A DNA stretch of 64,000 bases from Sulfuritalea sp. (GTDB lineage Bacteria > Pseudomonadota > Gammaproteobacteria > Burkholderiales > Rhodocyclaceae): NCBI GenBank assembly GCA_023700805.1, contig JAMPYF010000019.1, positions 20,378 through 84,377 of the forward strand, read 5' to 3'. This document shows, piece by piece, positions 17,001-26,102 of the stretch; within the stretch, counting starts at the first letter, position 1, and each line of letters opens with the position of its first letter. Made by a program: the position numbers and the translations under genes. The notes under the pieces were generated by a model. It saw only the letters and a program-made list of their open reading frames with translations. It was not told where the DNA came from and made no database searches.

Positions 17001-19582
17001 GCGACGCTGTGGGCGGTGTCGTCGTTCGATGTCGCGGCGCACAGCAGCAGGTCGTTGGTCTGGTGGCCGGGCAGGGTCGGCGTCACATTGCCGCCGTTCG
17101 CCGCCGCCAGGGCGCCGGCACCGACGTGGGTGATCGCCGGCAGCGCCACCGCCTGGTCGATGCCGGGGCTCAGCACGCCGGACTGGGTGTGGTAGTTGTA
17201 GCCGCTCTGGCCGGAACCGGAGCCGCGCACGGCAACGCTATCCGCCGTGAAACCGTCACCGCCGATGCGTCCCTCGGTTGGGTTGGAAAAATTGCCATAC
17301 TCGTCGAGGCCGACGCCGATCCAGCCGCCGGCAAAACCATCGATCCCGGTACGTTGCGCATATCCCAGCGAGCCGCCGAAGGCGCCGGCCACCGGCGCGA
17401 TCGAGGAATCGGAAAGGGTCAGGACCACGCCGTCGGCGCCGGTGCCGCCGTAAGTCAGTAAGTCGAACTCGGCCACCACCTTGTTGCCGGAGCCCGGGAA
17501 CAGGCGCTGCAGGTGCACCGCGGTGGCCCGGTTGCCGGCGGCATCGGTCAGGCGCAGGCGGTTGCTGACGATCTCGGCGTCGAGTGTGGTGCCGACGCTC
17601 TTGGTGCGGGTCCAGTTCCCGGTTTCCAGCAGGGTGCTGCGGTTGAAATCGTCGGTGAAGCACAGCGATGGCGCGGTGAAGGTCACCTGCGCCGTCTGGG
17701 TGATGACGATTGAATCGGTGGTGTCGGTCGCGGTGTAGGTGATCGGCCCCTCGGTGGTGCCGTTCTTGACGCTGAAGGTCGCGATGCCGCTGGCATCGGT
17801 GGTGCCGCTGATGGTGGTGATCACCGAACTGCCCGAGCCCGCGGCGAGCGTGACGGTCTTGCCCGGCACCGGCGTGCCCGCGCTGTCCTTCAGCGTCACT
17901 GTGATCGTCGCCGTGGTGTAGGTGTCGGCCGGCACCGAGGTCGGCACGGCAACCACCGTCGACGTGGCGGCGCTGACCGCGCCATGGGGGGTGATGGTGC
18001 CCATCGCCACGCCTGCATCGTAGTTGCCGTGGGTGTCCTTCTGGAACACCTTGTAGGTATAGGCCTGGCCGGCGGTCAGGGCCGCGGTCGTGCATTCCCC
18101 CGAACTGCTGCCCGGACCGTCGATTCTGGACAATGCCGTGGATGCGGCCGACGAGACCACGCAGGCGACGGTGGCGGTGCCGTTGGTGGCGCCGAACGCC
18201 GGGGTCGAGCCTTCGGTCGGCACCTCGCTGCCGGCCGACGCGCCGGTCCAGCGATAGATCACCGAACCCGCCGTGGTGACGAAGTCGCCCGCCGCGGAGG
18301 TCGTCCAACTCAGCGTGGTCTGGCTGTTGCCCGTGACGCCGCTGGCCGCGGTGGCGCCCGCCGGCGACAGATTGTCGATGGTCAGCGCGTTCGCGTTGGT
18401 ATCGCTGCCGGCGTGGTTGTTGGGTCCGGCCCATGCGGTCACCGGGGCGGTGATGGCATAGTCGGCACCCGGCACTGCGGGCATCGCGGCATGGCTCAGG
18501 GGCGTGACGCGGACCTTGAAGCTCGTCAGCACAGTCGTCGCCGTCATGCCCGCAACGGCGATGGTGTTGGATCCGGCAAGCGGCGCAGCAGTGGAACCGA
18601 GCACGGTGTTGGCGTTGTCGGTGATCGCCAGCAGGGCTATGCCGCTGTTGGTCGACAAGTTGACCGTGACGGAGGAGATAGCTTCCGTGCCGGAGTTGGT
18701 CTGCAGGGTGAACAGGTTGACGTCGGTGGCGCCGGCGCCGGGAGCGATGGTGGCCGCCGCCGGGTCGGTGCCGGTGGCGAGGGTGGTCGCGGGCACTTCG
18801 CGGAAGGCAAGGATGGAACTGTTGCCGGCATCGCCGGCGTTGGCCGTCTGTCGATTGGTGACGTTGCCGGATGCTCCCGCCGTGGCCAATATCATGTAGG
18901 CGGAAGATTGCGAAGTGTCGTTGCCGTCGGTGTTGCGGTACTGGGCACCGCCTGCGTTGGTCCAGCCGCCGGTCTGCAATGCCCATGTGTTGTCGTCGAT
19001 ACTGAACCAACTGGCAAAGACCAGGGCGCCGTCGGTGACCGTGGTGATTCCGGTGATGGTCACGTCGCGTGGTGCGGCGGGCGCTGCAAAGCTGGCATTG
19101 GTCTGCGCGACGTCCAACGCCCAGCCATTCGCCGTGGCGGAAGGTCGGAACACATGCATCGTCACCGTCGTGGCATTTCCCGCCGCGGGAAAGGCCACGC
19201 TGGGATCGGTCGACCAGGTGCCGTTAAAGCGTGCCCAGAAGATCCTTGAGCTGGTATTCGTGGTGTTGGCGGCCTGCGAGGTCCAGGCCTGCCCTCCGTC
19301 TGCCGAGATAGTCAGCGTATTGCCGGTTTCACGCGAGTTGGCGACCAGGATCACAAGATCGCCGGCAAGCATCGCTCCGGGAGGCGTGACGGGCACCGCG
19401 GTCAGATCCAGATTGCCGGGGTCCGCAGGATTCGATGCCGACGCGAAATAGGTGATCGCCGCGTGCGCCGGACTCTGGGTGATGGCCAGAAGTGCGGCGA
19501 AGGCGATCGCTCTCATCAGTGAGCCGCAGATGTGTGCGAAGGCAGACCAGGTTTTCCGGAATCGTGAAGGCTGTGAGTTCAT
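14084..19582 (-). CDS. mshQ: MshQ-like giant secreted adhesin / pilus-tip protein (DUF6701 C-terminus)
   Basis: About 1832 residues. The signal peptide ends in ITQSPAHA; an internal Met (MRAIAFAALL) could be the true start. Order: an N-terminal beta-sandwich domain (about 43-240); a linker of Ig-like repeats; an invasin/Big_1-like domain (TLKDSAGTPVPGKTVTL, coding about 17740-17965); an L-type-lectin-like domain starting at CFTDDFNRS (near 17660) that is split by a second beta-sandwich domain (about 17155-16490); and a long DUF6701 end finishing YIYLRERY. It is the last gene of the minor pilin operon, 80 bases after mshP. The likely role is surface attachment; the symbol is by synteny and domain type. 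Confidence 0.8.
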   Translation of the reverse strand: MNSQPSRFRKTWSAFAHICGSLMRAIAFAALLAITQSPAHAAITYFASASNPADPGNLDLTAVPVTPPGAMLAGDLVILVANSRETGNTLTISADGGQAWTSQAANTTNTSSRIFWARFNGTWSTDPSVAFPAAGNATTVTMHVFRPSATANGWALDVAQTNASFAAPAAPRDVTITGITTVTDGALVFASWFSIDDNTWALQTGGWTNAGGAQYRNTDGNDTSQSSAYMILATAGASGNVTNRQTANAGDAGNSSILAFREVPATTLATGTDPAAATIAPGAGATDVNLFTLQTNSGTEAISSVTVNLSTNSGIALLAITDNANTVLGSTAAPLAGSNTIAVAGMTATTVLTSFKVRVTPLSHAAMPAVPGADYAITAPVTAWAGPNNHAGSDTNANALTIDNLSPAGATAASGVTGNSQTTLSWTTSAAGDFVTTAGSVIYRWTGASAGSEVPTEGSTPAFGATNGTATVACVVSSAASTALSRIDGPGSSSGECTTAALTAGQAYTYKVFQKDTHGNYDAGVAMGTITPHGAVSAATSTVVAVPTSVPADTYTTATITVTLKDSAGTPVPGKTVTLAAGSGSSVITTISGTTDASGIATFSVKNGTTEGPITYTATDTTDSIVITQTAQVTFTAPSLCFTDDFNRSTLLETGNWTRTKSVGTTLDAEIVSNRLRLTDAAGNRATAVHLQRLFPGSGNKVVAEFDLLTYGGTGADGVVLTLSDSSIAPVAGAFGGSLGYAQRTGIDGFAGGWIGVGLDEYGNFSNPTEGRIGGDGFTADSVAVRGSGSGQSGYNYHTQSGVLSPGIDQAVALPAITHVGAGALAAANGGNVTPTLPGHQTNDLLLCAATSNDDTAHSVATSGWAQVYQLAQTGSGNPRSSLFYKKAASAAETNPTFTHTGGGGIVAGCTAFRGVDTTTPFDVAYAASHYADTVNSSNVTSGSMTTVTPDAMMLFAGHINNNRCNLSTSVTGGLTWAQSFCFDSGLGNDETIAIHYATQATAGAIGPITFTQASTDENRGVLLALRPAPAAVATHRYRVTVDHSNGINAFVTVDRDLTGTGTSYANVITTYDAKAIVTQAAVPPYWFFSFTASTGAATNVHEIDNLTVCTAQPIATPVLDHVRIIHDGSALTCAPETVTIKACANAACSALYPNSVTVDLTGIAGATWSTDPVTFSSGQVQVTLSKPTTGTVTLGGSVTAPSSMTAICYNGATSGDCSLTYSANACAFDAVETGNNPSTPIYTKLAGTAFTVDVLALTAGVINTGFTGAVSVDLVDQTGVAPGTCSTTSLANPTAPASPYTFTGADAGRRTFTFNYANAAPDVRVRMVSGATTACSSDNFAIRPPSFSLSSPDASNTGMSGTPTVKAGSNFGLDAASVNGYTGTALINSNRLEAHAGAVQTGVLSGSFAPATLASSWISRGTTFSYSEVGSFRFTPWGIYDDGSFADVDRSKATPECFIDNKVGTAVDPADPNVLDGNGKYGCYFGGTNTSGGTITSPYFGRFIPDHFALTSPTITQACATGPTPFSYFGQDGFTTVFTLTAQNAGNGTTQNYVGDGSSSWAKLPLLVWGAAPASAASPGYGFAVSIWAPSQPAGAALAASATAPAAANWAAGSTTVTARHQITRPTDPALPTTVTVTTLPVDSDGVTMASAASLSTSLQRFGILRVDNAYGSELLPLRVTARTMYCASVVGTACTQWRTNTDDSCTSFTAAEGSLANYQAPAAVTNPLAATNFRITGTDPNTGAGTTGNWTAASNPVTTNSGSGTIILSKPCVNPGCTSAVGSVDLTLDLAAMPWLKGSWTSAGTWNESPTARLRFGSPKAPYIYLRERY

Positions 19583-19619
19583 GCCGTGATCCCCGGCGCG
19601 GTCCGGCGCGGGACCAGGA

Positions 19620-19641
19620 AAGTTGGCGCTGGCGATACGGC
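19620..19641 (+). repeat. 22-bp dispersed repeat copy, between mshP and mshQ
   Basis: AAGTTGGCGCTGGCG then AT then ACGGC, in the only real gap of the msh operon (19583-19662). Confidence 0.9.
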
Positions 19642-19662
19642 GCTCAGGCGGCAGTTTCATGG

Positions 19663-20142
19663 TCAGAAGGTAACCGAAAGGCGGCGCTCGACGTAGAGCG
19701 GGCCGGGGTTGACGGTGTTGGGGCAGGCGACGGTGCTGGCGGTCCAGCCGGCGAGCGGCTGGTTGCAGGCGGTGGCGGTGAGGCTGTAGATGGTCGGACC
19801 GCTGCTGGCGTCCGCTGTCGCCGCACAGTCGACGGTGACCGTGAAATCGGCCAGCGTGACTGCCGCCGGGACAAAGGACGTGGTCGCGGCCGGGCAGGCG
19901 CGCAGGTTCGCGTCGGTCGAGGTGTAGCCGAAGTTGTAGGCCGCGGTGGCCTGCACCTGGTACAGACCCCATTCGAGTCCCGCCCGCGCCGCCTGATAGG
20001 CGCGCACGCCCAGCACGTCGAGCGCCGAGCCGATCTGCTGGCTGGTGGAAATATTGACGATGAAGGCGCCCAGCGCCGCCAGCACGACCAGGATGAATAT
20101 GGCCGAGACGATGGCGAAGCCGCGTAGTTGCTCGTATCTCAT
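19663..20142 (-). CDS. mshP: MshP-like minor pilin biogenesis protein
   Basis: 159 residues. MRYEQLRGFAIVSAIFILVV gives a type IV pilin/PilX-like N-terminal hydrophobic helix with a short basic leader. It continues into a periplasmic domain with several Cys (CPAATT, CAATA, CNQP, CPNT). It overlaps mshO by 4 bases and precedes mshQ, matching the mshO-P-Q order of MSHA pilus loci. Confidence 0.78.
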   Translation of the reverse strand: MRYEQLRGFAIVSAIFILVVLAALGAFIVNISTSQQIGSALDVLGVRAYQAARAGLEWGLYQVQATAAYNFGYTSTDANLRACPAATTSFVPAAVTLADFTVTVDCAATADASSGPTIYSLTATACNQPLAGWTASTVACPNTVNPGPLYVERRLSVTF

Positions 20143-21005
20143 GGTGCGTTATCGACGTGGATCTGCTGGAACAGCGTGACGCTCTCGCCACCCGCGGTCA
20201 AAGTGAGCTGCACGAACAGCAGGCCGCTGCGGCCGGTGGCATTGGCGGTGTATTCGACCACGCAGCTGGCGCCGCCGGCCAGCGTCGCCGAACTGCCGCC
20301 CGCCGGCGGTGTGGCCTGGACGGCATTGAAGCCGTAGTTCCAGTGGCGCGTCAAGTTGCCGCTACCCGCCGCCGGACAGGCGAAGGAGACCGCGCGGACG
20401 CCGCCGGGCACCACCTGGAAGCGTGCGCTCGGCGAGGGCAGCGGGGGCGACTGGGCAGCGAAGGGATTGGCGTCGAGGGTGATGACGTTGCCGAAAACGA
20501 TGCTCGCCTTGGCGATGTTGCAGCCGCCGGCCAGACAAGCGGTGCCGTTGTAGTTGTAGGCATTGCCCGGCTCGTAGCCGGGACCGAGGTTATAGACCAC
20601 GAGGTAATCATTAACCGCGATGGCCGGGTTGGCGGGCATGGCGCCGAGCACGTCGAAGCTCAGATCGGCGCCGCTGGTGAAGCTCAGAAAGTCGCCGCCG
20701 GCGGAGCCGTCCGCCGGGTCGCGGTAGCGCCCGCCGACGCTGGTCATGATGAATTCGATGTAATTCACGCCGCCCGCGGAGGTGACGCGCAGGCTGTTGG
20801 GCAGGGCCAGGCGGATGTCGCGCATCATCCGGCGCAGCGCGATATCCGCGGCATCGGTCAGTTCGGCGCGACGCACGGCATCGACATAGCCTTCCACCGG
20901 CTTGGTGATGAACACGGCCACCATGCCGGCCAGGACGCCGGTGATCACGATGGCGATGACGGCTTCGATCAGGGTGAAGCCGGCGGATGCGGGGCGGCGC
21001 GTCAT
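20139..21005 (-). CDS. mshO: MshO-like prepilin (PilW family)
   Basis: 288-residue type IV prepilin-like protein. The class III leader MTRRPASAG-FTLIEAVIAI is cleaved after Gly by PilD and followed by a hydrophobic helix. The globular part has TDAADIALRRMMRDIRLALPNS, typical of MshO/PilW. It overlaps both neighbours by 4 bases. The likely role is a minor pilin that primes pilus assembly. Confidence 0.82.
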   Translation of the reverse strand: MTRRPASAGFTLIEAVIAIVITGVLAGMVAVFITKPVEGYVDAVRRAELTDAADIALRRMMRDIRLALPNSLRVTSAGGVNYIEFIMTSVGGRYRDPADGSAGGDFLSFTSGADLSFDVLGAMPANPAIAVNDYLVVYNLGPGYEPGNAYNYNGTACLAGGCNIAKASIVFGNVITLDANPFAAQSPPLPSPSARFQVVPGGVRAVSFACPAAGSGNLTRHWNYGFNAVQATPPAGGSSATLAGGASCVVEYTANATGRSGLLFVQLTLTAGGESVTLFQQIHVDNAP

Positions 21006-21592
21006 GGCAGGGCGTTGGGCGAATGACGGGTGCGGTAGCCTTCGACCGTAATGTTGTCTGCTCCGATGTGACTGACCGTTACCGCGATGCGGAGAACGTT
21101 CAACGTGGTGCAGTCGGTCGCGGATGCACAGGCCGACGAACTGATCTGGGAGGCCGCGGGGCCCAGATTTTCCGGTGTGACGGTAATGGCGGCTGTGTAA
21201 TCGGCCAGCGAATAGGTGCCATCCACTGAGTTGACCGGATTGAGGGTGACGCTGGCGTAGTCGCCCACGTTGTCGGTGTTCGCGATTCGTGCCGCTCCAC
21301 CGGCTCCCAGGCCCTGGACAGTCGTCGCGCAGCCCCCTGCTCCCGTCGTTGCATTGTTTGCGATGGCGACATTGGCATCCTCGGGTGCGCAGAAGGTGAA
21401 TGGCTGCAACTGGACTTCTTCAAGAATCGCCTCGGCAACGGTCAGCATCTGCTTGCGTACCATCGGGTCGGCGCTGGAACGGGCGGTGACATTGAGCACG
21501 GTCATGACGCCGACCAGCGCGACGCTGACGATGAGGATGAAGACGATCAGCTCGATCAGCGTCAGGCCGCGCTGGCGGCGGCTAATGCACAT
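21002..21592 (-). CDS. mshD: MshD-like prepilin (PilV family)
   Basis: 196 residues. Leader MCISRRQRG with LTLIELIVFILIVSVALVGV after the PilD cleavage Gly, and AEAILEEVQLQPF in the extended helix, as in MshD. It overlaps mshC by 11 bases and mshO by 4. Confidence 0.8.
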   Translation of the reverse strand: MCISRRQRGLTLIELIVFILIVSVALVGVMTVLNVTARSSADPMVRKQMLTVAEAILEEVQLQPFTFCAPEDANVAIANNATTGAGGCATTVQGLGAGGAARIANTDNVGDYASVTLNPVNSVDGTYSLADYTAAITVTPENLGPAASQISSSACASATDCTTLNVLRIAVTVSHIGADNITVEGYRTRHSPNALP

Positions 21593-22079
21593 AGCCGGTC
21601 TCCGCCTCGACGGTGATGGTATATGGGGAGTCGCCGGTCACGGTGTAGAGCCCCGCGGCCGACGGCACGCCGAGCGGGGTGAAGTTCAGCACGGCGTTGC
21701 CGACAAGCGTGACGTTGGCGGGGGCACAGACCTGGTTCGTCGCGCCGCCGCAGGTGCCGTCGGCAGCGGGCAGCGCCAGGTTGCGCGGGAAGCCGCCGGC
21801 GCCGGCGCCCTCGGGAATGTCGTTGTCTATGGTCAGCGTCAGGTTGTTTGCGGCGAGGGTCACGCGCACGTTTCGGCGCTGCGCCACCGCCGACTTTCTG
21901 GCGTACTCGAGCGTCGATTTCACCTTGTCGCGATAGCCGATCTCGTCATAGCCCCGCAGCAGGTCGAAACGCGGCAGCACCACGAAGGCCATGATGCCGA
22001 TGATGAGCATCACCGTGACCAGTTCGATCAAGGTAAAGCCCGCGCCGTCTCGTCGTGGGAGGAATATCGACTTGATCAT
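21582..22079 (-). CDS. mshC: MshC-like prepilin (FimT/GspH family)
   Basis: 165 residues. Leader MIKSIFLPRRDGAG, then FTLIELVTVMLIIGIMAFVV with the conserved Glu at +5. The mature part, KVKSTLEYARKSAVAQRRNVRV, is typical of MshC/FimT minor pilins. First gene of the unit transcribed away from the tRNA. The major pilin and assembly ATPases are not in this window. Confidence 0.8.
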   Translation of the reverse strand: MIKSIFLPRRDGAGFTLIELVTVMLIIGIMAFVVLPRFDLLRGYDEIGYRDKVKSTLEYARKSAVAQRRNVRVTLAANNLTLTIDNDIPEGAGAGGFPRNLALPAADGTCGGATNQVCAPANVTLVGNAVLNFTPLGVPSAAGLYTVTGDSPYTITVEAETGYVH

Positions 22080-22146
22080 CCGGGCAGTCTAGCAAGTGCG
22101 CGCAAAATGGCGCAAGGCAATCCTCCGTGCAGCGGGCGCAAGCGCG

Positions 22147-22176
22147 TTGCCATGCGCGGGGACCAACGGGTATAAT
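22147..22176 (+). promoter_or_regulatory. Promoter of tRNA-Thr
   Basis: TTGCCA, an 18-base spacer and TATAAT, followed by a GC-rich discriminator (CGCGGCC) typical of stable-RNA promoters. The tRNA begins 18 bases after the -10. Confidence 0.75.
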
Positions 22177-22193
22177 TCGCGGCCTCTCAGGAC

Positions 22194-22269
<76 letters not shown>

Positions 22270-22277
22270 AATTTCAG

Positions 22278-22314
22278 GGCCTGCCTCCATTTCGGTCGGC
22301 AGGCCTTGTTTCTT
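22278..22314 (+). terminator. Terminator after tRNA-Thr
   Basis: GGCCTGCC / GGCAGGCC stem with a 12-base loop, followed by TTGTTTCTT. It lies 9 bases after the tRNA end. Confidence 0.75.
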
Positions 22315-22324
22315 AGGGGCGTTC

Positions 22325-23092
<768 letters not shown>

Positions 23093-23151
23093 AATCCACG
23101 GCGCGACGATTTCATTACGAGCCCTGACGCTGTGACTGTTTCGGCCTGAAC

Positions 23152-25629
23152 ATGGCCGCTGCCGAAGCCTGTTATCACTGCGGCTTGCCGATCCCGTCGG
23201 ATGCCGACTTCACGGTCGTCATCGACGGCCAGCGGCGCGAGATGTGCTGCGCCGGCTGCCAGGCGGTGGCGCAGGCGATCGTCGATAACGGCCTCGCCGA
23301 CTACTACCGGCATCGCGACGCGATGCCGGAAAGCCCGCGCGAGGCGCTGCCGCAGGTCCTGGCCGAGTTCGGCCTGTTCGATCATCCCGACGTGCAGAAG
23401 AACTTCGTGCGCCGGGCCGCGGGCGCCGCGGGCGAGCACGAGCAGGAAGCCGCGCTGATCCTCGAAGGCATCACCTGCGCCGCCTGCGTCTGGCTCAACG
23501 AAGCGCATGTGCGCCGCCAGCCCGGCGTGACCGCGATCGACATCAACTACACCACGCGCCGGGCGCGGGTGCGCTGGGACGAACGCGTCACCAAGCTGTC
23601 GGCGATCCTCGAAGCCGTTGCCGCGATCGGTTACCGCGCCCATCCCTACGACATCGGGCGCGCCGAGGAATTGGCGCAGAAGGAACGCAAGGCGGCGCTG
23701 TGGCGGCTGTTCGTCGCCGGATTCGGCATGATGCAGGTGATGATGTATGCGGTGCCGGTGTATCTGGCGCAGGTGGGAACTGAGGGCGACATGACGCCGG
23801 ACATCGAACAGCTGATGCGCTGGGCCAGCCTGATCCTGACGCTGCCGGTGATCCTGTATTCGGCCGCGCCTTTCTTCATGAGCGCCTGGCGCGACCTGAA
23901 GCTGCGCCGCGTCGGCATGGACGTGCCGGTGGCGCTGGGCGTCGGCGCGGCCTTCGCTGCCAGCGTATGGGCCACGCTGAGCGCGGCGGGCGAGGTGTAT
24001 TTCGATTCGGTCACGATGTTCGTCTTCTTCCTGCTTACCGGCCGCTATCTGGAAATGATGGCGCGACAGAAAGCCGCGCGCAGCGTCGAGACCCTGGCCC
24101 GCGCGATTCCGGCCTTCGCCACCCGTTTGCCCGGGTGGCCGCTGTCCACCGCCGATATCGCGGGCGAACGCGTCGCCGTGGCCGAACTGCATGCCGGCGA
24201 CGCCGTGCAGATCAAGCCCGGCGAGACGGTCCCGGCCGATGGTTTTGTACTCGACGGGGTGAGCGCGGCGGATGAATCCCTGCTGACCGGCGAGAGCCTG
24301 CCGGTGCCGAAACGGGCCGGCGATGCGCTGATCGGCGGCAGCGTGAATACCGCCAGCCCCCTGGTGATGCGCGTCGAGCGTGTCGGCGAGGCGACGCGCG
24401 TGGCGGCGATTCAGCGCCTGATGGAACGCGCTGCGGCGGAGAAGCCGCGCCTGGTGGAAATGGCCGACCGCGTCGCCGGGCGCTTCATCGTCGCCCTGCT
24501 GCTGCTGGCGTTGGCGACCGCGCTGGCCTGGTGGTGGATCGATGCCTCGCGCGCCTTGTGGATCTTCGTTGCCGTGCTGGTGGTGAGTTGCCCCTGCGCA
24601 TTGTCCCTGGCGACGCCGGCGGCCCTGACCGTGGCCACCGGCGCGCTGGCCGCGCGCGGCGTGCTGGTGACGCGCGGCCATGCGATCGAGGCGCTGGCGC
24701 GGGCCGATCGTTTCATTTTCGACAAGACCGGCACCCTGACCGTGGGGCGCATGGCGCTGGTCGAAGCGATCCCGCTGCAGGGGGATGCCGGGCATGCGCT
24801 GGCGCTCGCGGCCGCACTCGAACGCGGCTCCGAGCATCCCATCGCGAAGGCTTTGGCGGCGGGCGCGGCAGCTGCGGGAACGGCAGCGGTCATTGAGGTC
24901 GATGGTCTGCGCGCGACCACCGGCGCCGGGGTCGAGGGCATGATCGCGGGCGAATCGTGGCGACTGGGGAGTCCCGAGTTCGTCGCCGGCCTGCATGGCC
25001 GCGAGGTGCCGGCGGCCGTTCAGGCAATAGTTGGCGCTGGCGACACGGTGATCGCGCTGGGTAGTGCATCGGGTTGGCAGGCCTTTTTCCGCCTCAGCGA
25101 CGGGCTGCGCCCCGAGGCGTCCGCCATGGTGACGAAACTTGCCGCAGCGGGCATCCGGCTGTCCATCTTCAGCGGTGATGCGCCGGCCGCCGCCGCGCGC
25201 GTCGGGGCCTTGCTGGGCATCGCGGATGCTCGCGGCGGGCTCTCGCCGGAGGACAAGCATGCGGCACTCAAGGCGCTGCAGGACGCCGGCGAGACGGTCG
25301 CCATGGTCGGTGACGGAGTCAATGACGCCCCCGTGCTGGCGCAGGCGCAAGTGTCGATTGCGATGGGCGGCGGCGCCGACCTGGCGCGGGCCAACGCCGA
25401 TATCGTGCTGCTCGGCAATGACCTCCAGGCGCTGCCGCAGGGACTGGCGCTGGCGCGGCGCAGCCTGCGCATCGTCAAACAGAATCTGGTGTGGGCCTTC
25501 GGCTACAATTTCCTGGCAATCCCGCTGGCCATGGCCGGCTGGGTGACTCCCTGGATGGCCGGCATCGGCATGTCGGCCAGTTCGCTGCTGGTGGTGCTCA
25601 ATGCCTTGCGTTTGCAGCGGGAGCAATGA
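23152..25629 (+). CDS. ccoI: Cu+ P-type ATPase for cbb3 oxidase assembly
   Basis: 825-residue inner-membrane copper pump that supplies Cu for the CcoN binuclear centre. Seen: an N-terminal cysteine cluster (CYHCGLP, MCCAGCQAV), HMA motif ITCAACVW, CPC in VSCPCALSLATPAAL, phosphorylation site DKTGTLT, GDGVNDAP, and the YN...MSASS residues of Cu+-type P1B-1 pumps. Followed by ccoS with an ATGA overlap, the standard pair. The repeat copy at 25028 is read in frame as VGAGDTV between the ATP-binding subdomain strands. Confidence 0.95.
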   Translation: MAAAEACYHCGLPIPSDADFTVVIDGQRREMCCAGCQAVAQAIVDNGLADYYRHRDAMPESPREALPQVLAEFGLFDHPDVQKNFVRRAAGAAGEHEQEAALILEGITCAACVWLNEAHVRRQPGVTAIDINYTTRRARVRWDERVTKLSAILEAVAAIGYRAHPYDIGRAEELAQKERKAALWRLFVAGFGMMQVMMYAVPVYLAQVGTEGDMTPDIEQLMRWASLILTLPVILYSAAPFFMSAWRDLKLRRVGMDVPVALGVGAAFAASVWATLSAAGEVYFDSVTMFVFFLLTGRYLEMMARQKAARSVETLARAIPAFATRLPGWPLSTADIAGERVAVAELHAGDAVQIKPGETVPADGFVLDGVSAADESLLTGESLPVPKRAGDALIGGSVNTASPLVMRVERVGEATRVAAIQRLMERAAAEKPRLVEMADRVAGRFIVALLLLALATALAWWWIDASRALWIFVAVLVVSCPCALSLATPAALTVATGALAARGVLVTRGHAIEALARADRFIFDKTGTLTVGRMALVEAIPLQGDAGHALALAAALERGSEHPIAKALAAGAAAAGTAAVIEVDGLRATTGAGVEGMIAGESWRLGSPEFVAGLHGREVPAAVQAIVGAGDTVIALGSASGWQAFFRLSDGLRPEASAMVTKLAAAGIRLSIFSGDAPAAAARVGALLGIADARGGLSPEDKHAALKALQDAGETVAMVGDGVNDAPVLAQAQVSIAMGGGADLARANADIVLLGNDLQALPQGLALARRSLRIVKQNLVWAFGYNFLAIPLAMAGWVTPWMAGIGMSASSLLVVLNALRLQREQ
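25028..25049 (+). repeat. 22-bp dispersed repeat copy, inside ccoI
   Basis: TAGTTGGCGCTGGCG then AC then ACGGT. Read in frame as VGAGDTV. Confidence 0.85.
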
Positions 25630-25892
25630 TTCGAATGGACATCCTGTATCTGCTGATTCCACTTTCCCTGGTGCTGGTTTTCGTGATTGCCGCGGTGTTC
25701 TGGTGGTCGTTGAAAAGCGGCCAGTTCGAGGATCTCGAAGGGCCCGGCTACCGCATCCTGATGGACGACGACAAGGCCGATCCTGCGCCGAGCGGCGTCT
25801 CGCCGAAGGCCAACGGGGAAGAAAAAAACGGCGGCCTTAGGGCAAAAGAGCAAACCGTTGACTCAGATCAAGGTGCGGGCCTCCATAGGTAA
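25626..25892 (+). CDS. ccoS: cbb3 oxidase maturation protein CcoS
   Basis: 88-residue single-pass membrane protein: MDILYLLIPLSLVLVFVIAA hydrophobic segment, then FWWSLKSGQFEDLEGPGYRI, the family signature. It is needed for cofactor insertion into cbb3 oxidase. The ATG at 25626 overlaps the ccoI stop; a second Met at 25635 fits the usual start better, though the longer form is coupled. The C-terminal tail is polar and longer than usual. Confidence 0.92.
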   Translation: MIRMDILYLLIPLSLVLVFVIAAVFWWSLKSGQFEDLEGPGYRILMDDDKADPAPSGVSPKANGEEKNGGLRAKEQTVDSDQGAGLHR

Positions 25893-25960
25893 CCATACTC
25901 CGCGTGGGTTTTATGGTGACGGCTTCGCGCTGTCGCCCAAAGGCTCTCTGTTGGGGTTGG

Positions 25961-25987
25961 GGGTGCGCGCTGCGCACCCTTTTTTTT
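25961..25987 (+). terminator. Rho-independent terminator of ccoIS
   Basis: GGGTGCGC / GCGCACCC 8-bp stem with loop GCT, followed by eight T residues. The strongest terminator in the window. Confidence 0.92.
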
Positions 25988-26102
25988 CACCCCGGCCATC
26001 CTGCCGAGGGTGGCAAAGTCTGCGGCTATACTCCGAGCTTGTACCGCGCCGGGAGGCGTCGGGCGATCAATTTCAGAACAATCTTATGGCATATTCGGGC
26101 TC

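Noticed and set aside
19583..20191. N-terminal extension of the MshQ-like reading frame
   Set aside because: The open frame continues upstream through mshP, but the sequence there is a shadow of the mshP frame; a signal peptide starts at 19582.
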